From contig NC_081555.1 in NCBI RefSeq assembly GCF_963082655.1, positions 145,746,517 through 145,810,516 on the forward strand: 64,000 bases of DNA. The letters run 5' to 3'. This DNA comes from Stomoxys calcitrans. Lineage: Eukaryota > Arthropoda > Insecta > Diptera > Muscidae. The number at the start of each line of letters is the position of its first letter. Position 1 is the first letter of the stretch. Shown here piece after piece: positions 42,049 to 53,023 of the stretch. The translations under genes were made by a program, and so were the position numbers. Under the pieces are notes generated by a model. The model saw only the letters and a list, made by a program, of their open reading frames with translations. It made no database searches and was not told the DNA's origin.

Positions 42049-43240
42049 AACAAGTAAAAAGGCGTTAAGTTCGGCCGGGCCGAACTTTGGATACCCTCGG
42101 TTATATATGTAAACCACCTTTCATCAAAATTCGCTGAAAATTGCATACCTTATGTCCCATAGCAGTTATATTGAAATATGATCCGATTTCGGCGACATCG
42201 GACAATAAATGCGCCTTTTATGGACCCCAAAACATTAAATCGAGATATCGGTCTATATGGCAGCTATATCTAAATCTAGACCGATCTGAGCCAAATTGAC
42301 GAAGGATGTCGGAGGGCCTAACACAACTCATTGTCCCAAATTTCAGCAAAATCTGATAATAAATGCCCTTTTTATGGGCCCAAAACATTAAATCGAGAGA
42401 TCGGTGTATATGACAGATATATCCAAATCAGGACCGATCTGTGCCATATTGCAGAAGTATATCAAGGAGTTTAACTTAACTCACTGTTCCAAATTTCGGC
42501 GACATCAAACAACAAATGAGCCTTTTATGGGTCCAAAACATTAAGTCGAATGATCGGTCTATAAGGCAGCTATATCCAAATCTGAACCGATCAGGGCCAA
42601 ATTGAAGAAAGATGCCTAAGACAGCTCACTGTCCCAAATTTCAGTAAAATCGGATAATAAATGTGGCTTTAATGGACCTCAGACCCTAAATTGGAGAATC
42701 AGTCTATATGGCAGCTATATCCAAGTCTGAACCGATTAGGGCCAAATTGAAGAAAGATATCGAAGGACTTAAGACAACTCACTGTCCCAAATTTCAGTAA
42801 AATCGGATAATAAATGTGGCTTTTATGGGCCTGAGACCCTAAATCGGAGGATCGGTCTATATGGCAGCTATAACTAAATCTGCATCGATCTGGGCCAAAT
42901 TAATGAAGGATGTCGAAAGGCCTAACACAACTCACAGTCCCAAATTTCAGCAAAATTGGATAATAAATGTGGCTTTTATGGGCCTAAAACCCTAAATCGG
43001 CGGATCCGTCTATATGGGGGCTATATCAAGATATAGTCCGATATAGCCCAGCTCAATATCTCTCTTTTTAAAGACTGTAGCTTGATTTCAAAAGACAGAC
43101 GGACGGACATGCCTAGATCGTCTTAGATTTTTGCGCTGATCAAGAATATATGTACTTTATAGGGTCAGAAATGGATATTTCAATGTGTTGCAAACGGAAT
43201 GACAAAATGAATATACCCCCATCCTTCGGCGGTGGGTATA
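42049..43240 (+). mobile_element. B-family element
   Basis: It starts 'acaagtaaaaaggcgttaag' with the palindrome TTCGGCCGGGCCGAA and ends 'atacccccatccttcggcggtgggtata'. It has tandem monomers ('aaatcggaggatcggtctat', 'tttcagtaaaatcggataat') of about 150 bp and a short GACGGACGG tract near 43100. No gene. Confidence 0.78.
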
Positions 43241-44197
43241 ATAAAGCTTTAATGGGCTGCAGACCCTTTATCGGCAGATCGGTCCATATGGCAGCTATAT
43301 TGAAATATAGTCCGATCTGAGCCGTATTTGGATCGGATATCGGGGGGCTTAAAACAACTCACTGTTTCAAATTTCAGCGAAATCGGGTAATAAATAAATC
43401 TTTTATGGGCTTGTTGTCGTAAGCACTTCGACATCCTTCTTCAATTTCGCCCACATCAGTCCAGATATGGATATAGCTGCCATGGAGACCGATCTCTCGA
43501 TTTAAGGTTTTGGGCCCATAAAAGGCGAATTTATTGTCCGATGTAGCCAAAATTTGAGACAGTGAGTTGTGTTAGGCCCTTCAACATCCTTCTGCAATTT
43601 GGTCCAGATATGTCCAGATTTGGATATAGCTGCCATATAGACCGATCTCTCGATTTAAGGTCTTGGGCCCATTTAAGGCGCATTTATTGTCCGATTTTGC
43701 CGAAAATTGGGTCAGTGAGTTGTGTTAAGCCCTTCGACATCCTTCATCAATTTTGGCAAGATCAGTCTTGATTAGGATATAGCTGCCATATAGACCGATC
43801 TCTCGATTTAAGGTCTTGGGCCCGTTGAAGGCGCATTTATTGTCCGATGTCGCCGAAATTTGGGACAGTGAGTTGTGTTCGGCTCTAGAAAATTTGGGAC
43901 AGTGAGTTGTGTTAAGCTCCTCGACATACTTCTTCAATATGGCAGAGATCGGTTCAGATTTGGATATGGCTGTCATATAGACCGATCTCTCGATTTAAGG
44001 TCTTGGGCCCATAAAAGGCGCATTTATTGTCCGATTTTGCCGAAATTTGGGACAGTGAGTTGTGTTAGGCTCATCGACATCTTTCTGCTGCCATGGGGGC
44101 ATATTATATGCATTTTTCACCTCGGGTATATGTGTAACCCGAGGTGTGGGAAACCAAAGTTAGGCCCGGCCGAACTTAACGCCTTCTTACTTGTTTT
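43241..44197 (-). repeat. B-family element, inverted and abutting the previous one
   Basis: It begins with forward monomer sequence, then switches to inverse monomers at about 43425, and ends 'aggcccggccgaacttaacgcc...ttacttgttt'. Internal rearrangement is evident, for example a duplicated 'atttgggacagtgagttgtgtt' at 43858 and 43890. Confidence 0.7.
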
Positions 44198-44224
44198 GTA
44201 TTAACTCATCTCGTTATCTAGGTG

Positions 44225-45050
44225 TTTTTTTACCCACCACCGTAGGATAGGAGGTATATTCATGTAGTCATTCAATTTGCAACACATCGAAATATCAATT
44301 TCCGACCCTACAAAGTATATATATTTCGGATCGTCGTAAAATTCTGAGACGACTTTCGCTGAAATTTGCAACAGTGGGTTATTTAAAGTCTTCCGACATC
44401 TAACCCAAATATGGTTCAGATCGGACTATATTTAGCTGCCATATAGACCGATTTCCCGATAAAGTGTCTGAAGCCCATAAAAGCTTTATTTATTACCCTA
44501 TTTCGCTAAAATTTAAAACAGTAAGTTACTTTTAGCCTCCTGATACCCGACCTAAATATGGTTCAGTTCGGACTATATTTAGATATAGCTACCATATAGA
44601 CCAATTAAATCTTTATTATCCGATTTCGCTGAAATTTTAAACAGTTAGTAGGTTAAGGCCTCCCAACGTCCAACCTAAATATGGTTCTGATCGGACTATA
44701 TTTAGACAAAGCTGCCATATAGACCGATCTGCCGATAAGTGGACTGAAGCCCATGAAAGCTTTATTTATTACCCGATTGAAACAGTGAGTTTTTCTGAGC
44801 CTCACGATATCCGACCTTATTATGGTTCAGATCGGTTTATAATTTGATATATCTGCCAAAAAGACCAATGTTTGTTCTTCAAAATTGAATAGCGACATTA
44901 TATTAGACCACTCAATGTCCGTGCCGAATTTGGATGCATATGTTATACAATTTTCACCGGATTGTGACGAAATGGGGTTTGCATGTATACCCGAGGTGAT
45001 GGGTATTCAAAGTTCGGTTCGGCCGAACTTATTGCCTTTTTACTTGTTTT
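44225..45050 (-). mobile_element. Shorter B-family element
   Basis: It starts 'tttttacccaccaccgtaggatagg' and ends 'gttcggttcggccgaacttattgcctttttacttgtttt', with about four degenerate monomers between. No gene. Confidence 0.75.
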
Positions 45051-45315
45051 AATTAAAAAATAAAAACTTAGTTACCTTAATAAAATTTATTCTTATTTTT
45101 TTTACCATTTTCTTGCAAATTCATTTCTAAAAATATATCTTATTCCATTCCTTAAACTCGTTTCTTGCATTGCAGCCTTTACATTAGGGAATTAACGAAG
45201 TTTTAGTATTAGCAACATTCTCTTCCAAATGACCAAACTGTAACGGCTTTTGTCTTCCCTTTTTCCATTACTTTTTTAGAGAAGTCCACCAAGTCCATCC
45301 TATGCAAATTGTATT

Positions 45316-45552
45316 TTAACTCCAGAACAGCCAAGTATGCCAAACTCCAATATTTTGAATATCATACTCTATTGGCGGTTTCAAATTGAAACCATTCTCG
45401 AAATTCCACTGCTGGGAATTGTGTGCGATTTGTTTTGATGCTGACGCGCAAGCCTCATCGTCAACAAGTTTTGATTTACTTAGATGGATGGATAGTAAAC
45501 ACAAGGCATAAAAGCACAAAAGCGAAAGAAATTTCCAATAGCATTGCTCCAT
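45316..45552 (-). CDS. Small putative secreted protein, 78 residues
   Basis: The frame starts with a signal peptide ('MEQCYWKFLSLLCFYALCLL', hydrophobic to about residue 22). The mature part contains 'WNFENGFNLKPPIEYDI' and ends 'WHTWLFWS'. Its only cysteine after the signal is in 'DEACAS', so it is not a disulfide-knotted peptide. No family is recognised. A TATA box and TCAG initiator sit upstream with normal spacing and a 50-nt 5' UTR. Layout, strand and a loose C-terminal resemblance ('FxL...E...WL') suggest distant paralogy with the gene at 40575-40865. Salivary, seminal or immune secretion are possible but unsupported. Confidence 0.5.
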   Translation of the reverse strand: MEQCYWKFLSLLCFYALCLLSIHLSKSKLVDDEACASASKQIAHNSQQWNFENGFNLKPPIEYDIQNIGVWHTWLFWS

Positions 45553-45599
45553 GGCAAGATGAGTGCTTTGTGTTAAACGTTGTATTGAACTTGAACTTA

Positions 45600-45640
45600 T
45601 TCTGACAATTACTTACACTTTGCAAATTGTTTTTATATGC
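45600..45640 (-). promoter_or_regulatory. TATA box and initiator of the 45.3-kb gene
   Basis: On the minus strand, TATAAAAA begins at 45637 and TCAG has its A at 45603, 34 bp downstream, followed by a 50-nt leader to the ATG. This is a canonical insect TATA/Inr arrangement. Confidence 0.62.
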
Positions 45641-46424
45641 ATGCCAAGCCTTCAATGTTTTGTTTTGAAATTCAGTAAAAAGCTTCATAATATTCGACTG
45701 TCTAGGACCATTTTCTTAAATGCTAGTTAAATTTTAGTATCGATATTTACTCCACAATTGCTTTTCATCGTTAGCATCTCATTGTACATTACCTTAGGGT
45801 GGGTTTCTCGTAGAAAAAATAAAGTTTGTGTCAACTAACTGGTATATTACATGACATAATAGTCATTGGAGAATTTTTTCTTGCAAATACACATGGCGAA
45901 ACAATTAAAGGTGGTCTCATTTGTACAACAACCACAATTCATATGGTGCAATACGCCATCTCGTCATCAAGATGTAATTTCAAAGCTGACATTGTTCTCA
46001 ACACAATCAAAGTAACAAGCGCTCGCGTGTGTACGTGTGCTGGTAAAATAAGAGAAAGAGAAAAACAAGCAAAGAGAACGTTCAAAAAAATGGGGCTGTT
46101 TGGTGCGAATGTATACACGGAACTGACATTTAAATACCGTCAAATAAGACGGATTTAACAAGTTGGTCTCACGCAAACAACTGTTAACAGCCGGCCAGGT
46201 TTGACGGTATTAAGATGTCAGATTATTGTTTGCATTCTCTTTGTTGTTATTTTCTTTCTCGCATATTCTCTGCTCATTTACGCACACGTATACACTCACG
46301 CACACAAATTTCTTCGTGTGTGTTGGCAAAACGTCGATCAGCTTGATGACAAGATGGCGGATTGATTCATATGATTTGTGGTTGTTGTACAAATGAGACA
46401 TCCTTTAATTGTTTTGCCATGACT
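45641..46424. other. Intergenic, no supported feature
   Basis: No gene is supported. A + strand frame (45826-46158) lacks domain or promoter support. TG/AC-rich short patches occur near 46260-46320. Confidence 0.4.
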
Positions 46425-47178
46425 AGAGATGGGTTTACCCAATAAATACTTTTTTGGGTATTTATAAATTTCCCGATATCTTGGACATAAAAATATTTTC
46501 CAAACAATGTTTGATGATTTCGTATTTTTGTATATAGACCTGATCTGCTGATCTCATAAAATCGGATTTTAGTTATGTATAGCCGCTATATAGACCGATC
46601 TCTAGACTTAAAGTCTTGTTGCAATAAATTGGTTATTTTTCATCCGATTTCGATAAAATTTGGCACAGTGAGGTTTGGTAGACCCCTACCCATCTCTGTA
46701 AAGTCGGAAGTCAGATCGGACAAATTTGGATATAGCTGCCCTTAGACCGCCCGATCTCCCGATATACGGTATTGAGGCCATTAAAGATCCATTTATTACC
46801 CGAATTCGATAATTTGACACAGTGTGTTCCATACCTGTCAAATGTGGTCCAGATCGGACCATGGATCTCTCTTATGGCCTCAATACCATATATCGGGCGG
46901 TCGGTCTAAGGGTCCGATCTGAACCACACTTCACAGAAACAGGTAGGGGTCTACCAGGACTCACTGTGCCATATTTCATCGAAATCGGATGAAAAATGGC
47001 AAATTTATTGCTTAGATTTTATGTCTTCAGATCGGTCTATACAGCGGCTATATATAACTAAAATCCGATTTTATGAAATCAGAAAATCTGAAGATCTGAT
47101 TTTTATATGCAAAATTATAAATACCCAAGTTTTGGATATAAATGGGTAAATACCTTGGTAAATACCTCGCCCATCTCT
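46425..47178. mobile_element. 754-bp foldback element carrying B-type sequence
   Basis: The ends AGAGATGGG / CCCATCTCT are inverted, and the inversion continues inward over most of the element. 'ttgggtatttataa' pairs with 'ttataaatacccaa', 'gtagacccctacc' with 'ggtaggggtctac', and 'cccttagaccgcccgat' with 'atcgggcggtcggtctaaggg'. The two arms are separated by about 80 bp. AGAGATGGG ends are seen in some hAT families, but no 8-bp duplication is visible. It has no coding capacity. Confidence 0.72.
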
Positions 47179-47375
47179 TGTCATACGGTTTTTTGCTTTT
47201 TAACCACAGTTTGCGAAAACGGTCCTTATCCTTTTTTCGGAGCTGGCAGTGCAAAAAAAAGCTTTCATTCAATTATTTCATGTAGTTGTGTTTGCAAATC
47301 ATGCCTTGGCAGAACAATATTTTTTATGGCTTTCATTGCGTTATGATTGCGTTGCGAAATTGTACCAAACATTTT

Positions 47376-47700
47376 TATACACTCCACCATAAGATGGGGG
47401 TATGTTAGTTACTTCATTCCGTTTGTAACACCTCGAAATATGCATCTAAGACCCCATACAGTATATATATTCTTGATCGTCATGACATTTTAAGTCGATC
47501 TAGCCATATCCGTCCGCCTGTCTGTCGAAATCACGCTAACTTTCGAAGGAGTAAAGCTAGGCGCTTGAAATTTTACACAAATGCTTCCTGTTAATGAAGG
47601 TCTGTTGAGATTGTAATTGGGCCCTTCTCCTTCTTAGCGTTGCAAACAAATGCACAAACTTATAATACCCTGTACCACAGTGGTGGTGTGGAGTATAAAA
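47376..47700. repeat. Chimeric A/C repeat remnant
   Basis: It starts like an A copy ('tttttatacactccaccataagatggggg', through 'ggagtaaagctaggcgcttg') and ends like a C copy ('ataataccctgtaccacagtggtggtgtgg'). The junction is near 47638. Confidence 0.7.
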
Positions 47701-48437
47701 ATAACAAATTGAAATAGAATGGTTTGTATCCTCGGTCTATGCAAATCATAGGGTAACCCCAATATTGGTTTAGCATAGACAAAACCCATTAATTTTGCTA
47801 TATTGAGAAATACAAAAACGTTGTAATTCCAACTTGTAGTGCAATTTGTTGATATCTAATCTATGAAAATATTAATACTTAAAGAATGTTATATGTATGT
47901 ATGTATGTATATATTTATTTGAGTCTTCTTCTTTTTCGATTACATGTGAATGTGGTTTTCGATTTCTTAATAATATTTAGAACTATTGTTGTCTCGTTCT
48001 ATTACACGATTAGTATAGATAATTGCTACGCGCTTGAAAGTATAGAGTATACTTATGAATATGAATAACATAACAAAATGAAATGAAAACAAAAGGCTTG
48101 CTCTCGGCCTTTACTGTTGCTTACAGAGCAAAGAGAGTCTGTATAATAAATAACTTATAACTAGACAACAACTACAACGAAATAACAAAATGTTCTGCAA
48201 TTACTATAGCTAACAGAGCGAATTGGCATAACCAGTTATGAATGAAAATGTAAATATCACAGTTTGTACGAATGTATGTATGTATAAAAATATAATGTAT
48301 ATGACATATGTTTATATGTTTCGACTCAATCATCAAAGAAGAGTATTAGAAAACGAGTTGAGCTGTGCTCATGGTAAGTATTTAGAAATACATAAAGAAC
48401 AATTAAAAGCAAATTTATGTAAAAAATTGCGTTATAA
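47701..48437. other. Intergenic, microsatellite only
   Basis: It contains a (ATGT)n run at about 47893-47910 and AT-rich DNA. No gene is seen. Confidence 0.4.
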
Positions 48438-48471
48438 AACTAATATTATATTATATTTTTTTTTTTATTTC

Positions 48472-51378
48472 TCATCCACGATGTGATCCAGGTGTCGTCT
48501 TGCGGAAAAATTCTGGCAACATGGAAGGGGCTGATTCATTGTCGAAAGTTTCATTGATTATGGCAACTGGTGAAAGGTAAGCTGAATCAACCCATGATGA
48601 ACGTTCTTCTAATTCATAAATGTCTCTTATCAGGTCATTTTCGTGCGTGGCCATTTTTTTGACGAATATTTCTAGAAGCTTGAAACCATAAGAACACAAT
48701 GGTTCGATGTCTGAAATATCGTAGATGTAAGAGTTGGAATATTTTTTTGTGCGGCTTTGGTAGTGCTTATTTATACATTTCCTTAACACTTTCCTCTCTA
48801 GGATTTCCATTTCTTTGGCCACTGTCGGAGAGATAGTGAACCAGATTGGAAAGCCGTATATCAGCACGGGTCTAATGGCCACTTTGTAAAGCAGTAACTT
48901 AGTGGATTGTGGTAAGTATTTGCTATTAAATAAATAGGAAAATGAACCTAATATTTTTTTTGACTTTTGCAGTGATCCTCTGGCGTGTGGGTTGAATTTA
49001 AGCAGCTTGTCAAATGTGACGCCGAGATATTTGACTTTGGATTCGACGGGTATGCTGACTCCATTAAGGGTAAGTTCCAGTCTCTTACTCTGAGGTACCA
49101 CATAATTTGGGCATTTGCCTGATGCATTCCTTACACAAACTGCTCGTGATTTCGCTTCGTTTATCTTAATACCCCATGTCTTATAGTATTCATCGATGCG
49201 TCTAAGGTGTACTGCTGCTTTCTCCATGGCGATCTCTGGGGATTTATCGTGAGCATATATAAGGCAATCATCTGCGTAAAGAATGGCCTGCGAGTCTTGC
49301 GATGTATGGGGAAAATCGTGCAAAAATATGTTGAAAAGATGTGGTGCTAGGACACTGCCTTGGGGTACGCCACTGCCAACGGACCCGAAGTTCGACAGTG
49401 TCCCCTGTACATCTACACAAAATCTTCGATTTGAAAAAAAGCTGTGTAAAATCTTAACAAGGTACGGATCAGTCTCTAACTCTATTAGCTTATACAAAAT
49501 GCCAGTATGTATAACAGAGTCGAAAGCCTTCTCTATATCAAGGGATATGGCTACCGTGCAGGATTGATCTCGAAGATTGATGGTGATGTCGCTATGAAAT
49601 TTCAATAATGCGTGTTGGGTGGAATGTGTCTTTCTGAATCCAAACTGGAAGTCAGGTAAAGGTTCAATTATGTAATCGTTTTCAATTTTCTCTTTCAGGA
49701 TGTGCTCAAATATTTTCCCAATGTTGGACAGGAGAGAAATTGGGCGGAAATCGGACGGAGTAGCACACTCAGTTTTCTTTTTGATTGGGAGAATTTTTGC
49801 TACTTTCCAATCGGACGGGAAGTAGCCATTGTTTATGCAATTATTGAAGATGAAGGTGAGAAGATTTAAAGTTGATTCTGGTAATCTCTTTAATACAAAA
49901 TTTGATATTCCATCTAGGCCACTCGATTTCTTATTGTTCATGCGTTGAACAATATCTTTGACTCTTTCTGGAGTTGTGAAGTGCAAATTATCCTGATTTC
50001 GGGCTGCGTTGATCTCATAATCGAAATTATAGATATGTCGGGGAACCGCGTTTAAACAATTGGAGACCTTTGATTGCAGATCCTCAACTGGATGAAGGGG
50101 TAATCTTGTACGGAAGGTGTCTGAGTAAAAGGCATGGAACTCGTTTGCGATGTCAGTACTATTGGTGAGTATACTGTTGTTGCGGACGATTTGTTGGCAG
50201 AACGGAGATTTAGATTTTCCCGTAATTTGATATACTTTTTTGAAAGCGGAAGGACCTGGTTTTATATCTTGCAATCTTTTGTTAAAGTAATCAGCTTGTT
50301 CCATGTTCACCGATTCTTTAATAATGGTCTTTAGCAGCTGAATCTGTTTGGACAGCACATTATACTCACTGCTTAAGCGGTTCCCCGTTCGATGAAAGAT
50401 TTTCTTCAATTCCTTCTGCCAGCTATGCTTGATCTTATAAAGTTTTTTGGTTTTCTCCGAAAGTGGAAATTTATCACCCTGCGTTAAGATTTGCCTAGTG
50501 TGAGCGTTGTGTATGCAATTGAAAGATGTTTTAAACTGATCTATCATTTCATCTATTTCATTGTCCTCTAGATTAAAGCTAGAGATCGGCATAATTCGGC
50601 GGGATGCCGAGTCCATATCCTGAATGAAATTTGGCCAGTTGGTGTCCTTATAGGAGATGTATGTCCGGGGGGTCCTCAAGATGAGCTCTGGATGATCTAT
50701 TCTGAGTGACAACTTTATTGGGAAGTGATCGGAAAAGGTTGGTAATGTCGAGATCTCAAAATTTGGCAGCGTTCTGTTCAAGAGGTGCGGACTCATCAAA
50801 AAGTGGTCCAAAAATGAAGGGCCGTTTGGATATGACGGCTCTGCATCGCATAACCGGTCCACTTCGAGGCTATTGTCATCTAACCATCCACGCAAAGATT
50901 TTCCGTTCATATTTTCCATACTATCGCCCCAAACCGGGCTCCTTGAATTCAGATCACCTCCTAGGATGAATCCATCAAAATTGCCACAAAGCTGCAAAAG
51001 TTTGGCCAGATCTGCTTCAAATTTATGCGGAGGATAATTGCACTGGACATAAATCGATCCAATTAAATATCTCTTTCGAGCGCCATCATTCATAAACTCT
51101 ATCTGGGCCAGGGAAAGATTTAATCCAATGTCATCCAAAAAGATCCGGTTATATTGAATTGTATTTTTCATAACAATGGCAACTCCAATTGGGGAACTGT
51201 CATAAATGAAATTGTAACCATCTATTCTTGCCCTCTTATTCCTTTTCAGATGACATTCTTGGATGAAGCCAATGTCAATTTTGTTACGGTGGAGAATGTC
51301 TTTAAGATCTATTTGACGACTAGTATCAACAAGAGATCTTACATTGAAGGTTAGTAATTTTATGAATCTATGGTCCAT
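48472..51378 (-). CDS. Jockey-type LINE ORF2: endonuclease and reverse transcriptase
   Basis: The protein is 968 residues. APE endonuclease motifs are 'KLLTFNVRSL', 'IGFIQECHL', 'FILGGDLNSRSPVWGD', 'SFLDHFLMSP' and 'TFSDHFPIKL' (about residues 8-230). RT motifs are 'SDFRPISLLSNIGKIFEHIL', 'FGFRKTHSTQHALL', 'AISLDIEKAFDSVIHTGIL', 'GVPQGSVLAPHLFNIFLHD' and 'AILYADDCLIYAHD' (about 510-710). No RNase H follows. Its ATG lies within the last codons of ORF1 (11-nt overlap, TATGGACCATAG). The stop is followed by only about 5 nt before the A-rich tail. Confidence 0.93.
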   Translation of the reverse strand: MDHRFIKLLTFNVRSLVDTSRQIDLKDILHRNKIDIGFIQECHLKRNKRARIDGYNFIYDSSPIGVAIVMKNTIQYNRIFLDDIGLNLSLAQIEFMNDGARKRYLIGSIYVQCNYPPHKFEADLAKLLQLCGNFDGFILGGDLNSRSPVWGDSMENMNGKSLRGWLDDNSLEVDRLCDAEPSYPNGPSFLDHFLMSPHLLNRTLPNFEISTLPTFSDHFPIKLSLRIDHPELILRTPRTYISYKDTNWPNFIQDMDSASRRIMPISSFNLEDNEIDEMIDQFKTSFNCIHNAHTRQILTQGDKFPLSEKTKKLYKIKHSWQKELKKIFHRTGNRLSSEYNVLSKQIQLLKTIIKESVNMEQADYFNKRLQDIKPGPSAFKKVYQITGKSKSPFCQQIVRNNSILTNSTDIANEFHAFYSDTFRTRLPLHPVEDLQSKVSNCLNAVPRHIYNFDYEINAARNQDNLHFTTPERVKDIVQRMNNKKSSGLDGISNFVLKRLPESTLNLLTFIFNNCINNGYFPSDWKVAKILPIKKKTECATPSDFRPISLLSNIGKIFEHILKEKIENDYIIEPLPDFQFGFRKTHSTQHALLKFHSDITINLRDQSCTVAISLDIEKAFDSVIHTGILYKLIELETDPYLVKILHSFFSNRRFCVDVQGTLSNFGSVGSGVPQGSVLAPHLFNIFLHDFPHTSQDSQAILYADDCLIYAHDKSPEIAMEKAAVHLRRIDEYYKTWGIKINEAKSRAVCVRNASGKCPNYVVPQSKRLELTLNGVSIPVESKVKYLGVTFDKLLKFNPHARGSLQKSKKILGSFSYLFNSKYLPQSTKLLLYKVAIRPVLIYGFPIWFTISPTVAKEMEILERKVLRKCINKHYQSRTKKYSNSYIYDISDIEPLCSYGFKLLEIFVKKMATHENDLIRDIYELEERSSWVDSAYLSPVAIINETFDNESAPSMLPEFFRKTTPGSHRG

Positions 51379-52705
51379 AACTAATTCTAACTTTGTTTAG
51401 AAGGCGCAAAAATTCAGCTTTGGCCTCAGACTTTGACATATTGGCGTATTCGGAGAGGAATATGTTGACCTCCTGTTCCAGGGTCAATTCATCGGGATGC
51501 AAGAAGAGAGATGCCAATTTCAAAAATTGGTCAATTATTGGCGGTTTTTGTTGAGTTGCACCTTGCTGTGACGGACGAGTCTGAAACAAGTTAGAGAATG
51601 TGTGGCCTGGAGTCACCATGGACATATTGACCGCCCTACTGACGTTGGATTTTGCTCGAGAATTCTCCTCAATGGCCTTAGACAATCTCTGCTGACGTGC
51701 AGCAACATATTTCCTATAGGTTGGGCAACCCCGCCAATTCGCTGGATGGCCCGCCTCACCGCAATTATTGCAGAAGGGATCCGACGAATCCTCCTTTGTT
51801 CGTTGGCATTCGCCTGGGCCGTGCTTTTTGTCACATTTCACACAATTGTATGCAGAGTTGCAATTTTTTGAAATGTGGCCCCACCGTTGGCACCTGCGAC
51901 ATTGGATCTCAGAATCCTTTCTTCTTGGTTTCTCCCAAGATACAATTTGGCTTTGTATGCCCCTTATATTAGAAACATCGGATAGCTGTTTCCCAGGTAA
52001 TAATGAGACTAAGAAAAGACCAGTTTCCTTATTCCTTTGTGTTTTGTAGATTGTCACATTGGCCACAGTATTCGGAACCAATTCATCTAACTCAGACTTT
52101 ATTTCTTCTATTTCCGTGCTAGAAGTAAGCCCACGCAATATAAAGGAAGGTTGTTTCAGTTCCTTCGGAGTAAAGGAGTATGAGTGGATGCCCTTCTCAC
52201 GTAGGAGAGCCATCATTGAAGAATGGACAGACGGATCAGAAAAAAAAATCTTGCTTTTGTTCTTATTCATATTCTTTACTTTAAAAGAAAATTTAGGTAT
52301 TGTCTCCCTCAAAGAATCAACCAATGCTTTGATGTTGACATTATAAATAAAAATTGGTGGGCACCATTTTGGTTTTGTCTCACCGTTGTTGTTGTTGTTG
52401 GCGTTTGTTTTACCATTATTGGCCTGGTTGTCTTGCGTTGCTGCAGTTGAAGTTGATGCAAAATCCACTTGTGTGAGGACACTAAGTATTCCAAATGGGT
52501 TGTCATCCGTCTGCTTATGCTTTTTCAATCTTTCCCTCAGCTCTGGGATTTCAATGTCGTTAGGATTCACTGCCGTCTCATTACGCTGCCTCTTGATAGC
52601 GCTAGTCTGCGCGCCCTTGTTGCCTGCATTCAAATTATGCTGCGAAGTAGAAATTTCCTCCTCAACGACATCGCAGTCCATGTCGTTGGGTTTATAGCCA
52701 GGCAT
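51368..52705 (-). CDS. Jockey-type LINE ORF1 (Gag-like, CCHC knuckles)
   Basis: The protein is 445 residues. It has a Q/N-rich N-terminal region, then an RRM-like plus PRE_C2HC-type domain ('PPIFIYNVNIKALVDSLRE' to 'FILRGLTSSTEIEEI', about 115-210), then three zinc knuckles: 'CRRCQRWGHISKNC', 'CVKCDKKHGPGEC' and 'CNNCGEAGHPANWRGC' (about 275-340). This is the standard Gag-like protein that binds LINE RNA. It overlaps ORF2 by 11 nt at its stop, suggesting termination-reinitiation for ORF2 expression. Confidence 0.92.
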   Translation of the reverse strand: MPGYKPNDMDCDVVEEEISTSQHNLNAGNKGAQTSAIKRQRNETAVNPNDIEIPELRERLKKHKQTDDNPFGILSVLTQVDFASTSTAATQDNQANNGKTNANNNNNGETKPKWCPPIFIYNVNIKALVDSLRETIPKFSFKVKNMNKNKSKIFFSDPSVHSSMMALLREKGIHSYSFTPKELKQPSFILRGLTSSTEIEEIKSELDELVPNTVANVTIYKTQRNKETGLFLVSLLPGKQLSDVSNIRGIQSQIVSWEKPRRKDSEIQCRRCQRWGHISKNCNSAYNCVKCDKKHGPGECQRTKEDSSDPFCNNCGEAGHPANWRGCPTYRKYVAARQQRLSKAIEENSRAKSNVSRAVNMSMVTPGHTFSNLFQTRPSQQGATQQKPPIIDQFLKLASLFLHPDELTLEQEVNIFLSEYANMSKSEAKAEFLRLLNKVRISYGP

Positions 52706-53023
52706 CTTGTCTGCAAAATCTGCAGGTGGGATGCCTGTTAAGCAGTTTATTTATTAAAACAATTTACGAATTAAAAGAGTTATTTCCCGTGTTAAAAAAA
52801 AAATGCGTCTGGATGCTTTCCTTTCTCGAAACAAAAACCCTTTTCGAGGAAAAATAACGCATAAATATCTCTTGACTGTTGCGCTAGATATCCAAGTCAA
52901 GAATGTTATAGTTTATTTTCCGTGTTTTATTTTAGTACTATATAGTGCAAATCATGATTATTCATTTCTTAGTATCTGTTATTGCATGTTATCGATAAGT
53001 TACCAGTACAACTAACTAATATT

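Larger units (their letters stand above)
48448..53013 (-). mobile_element. Jockey-type non-LTR retrotransposon, apparently full length
   Basis: The element reads on the minus strand. It has ORF1 (51368-52705), ORF2 (48472-51378) and an A-rich tail (48448-48466). A candidate 10-bp target duplication AACTAATATT occurs at 48438-48447 and 53014-53023. It would place the 5' end at about 53013 with a 5' UTR of about 300 nt. The duplication is AT-rich, so it is plausible but not certain. Both ORFs are open. Confidence 0.85.
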
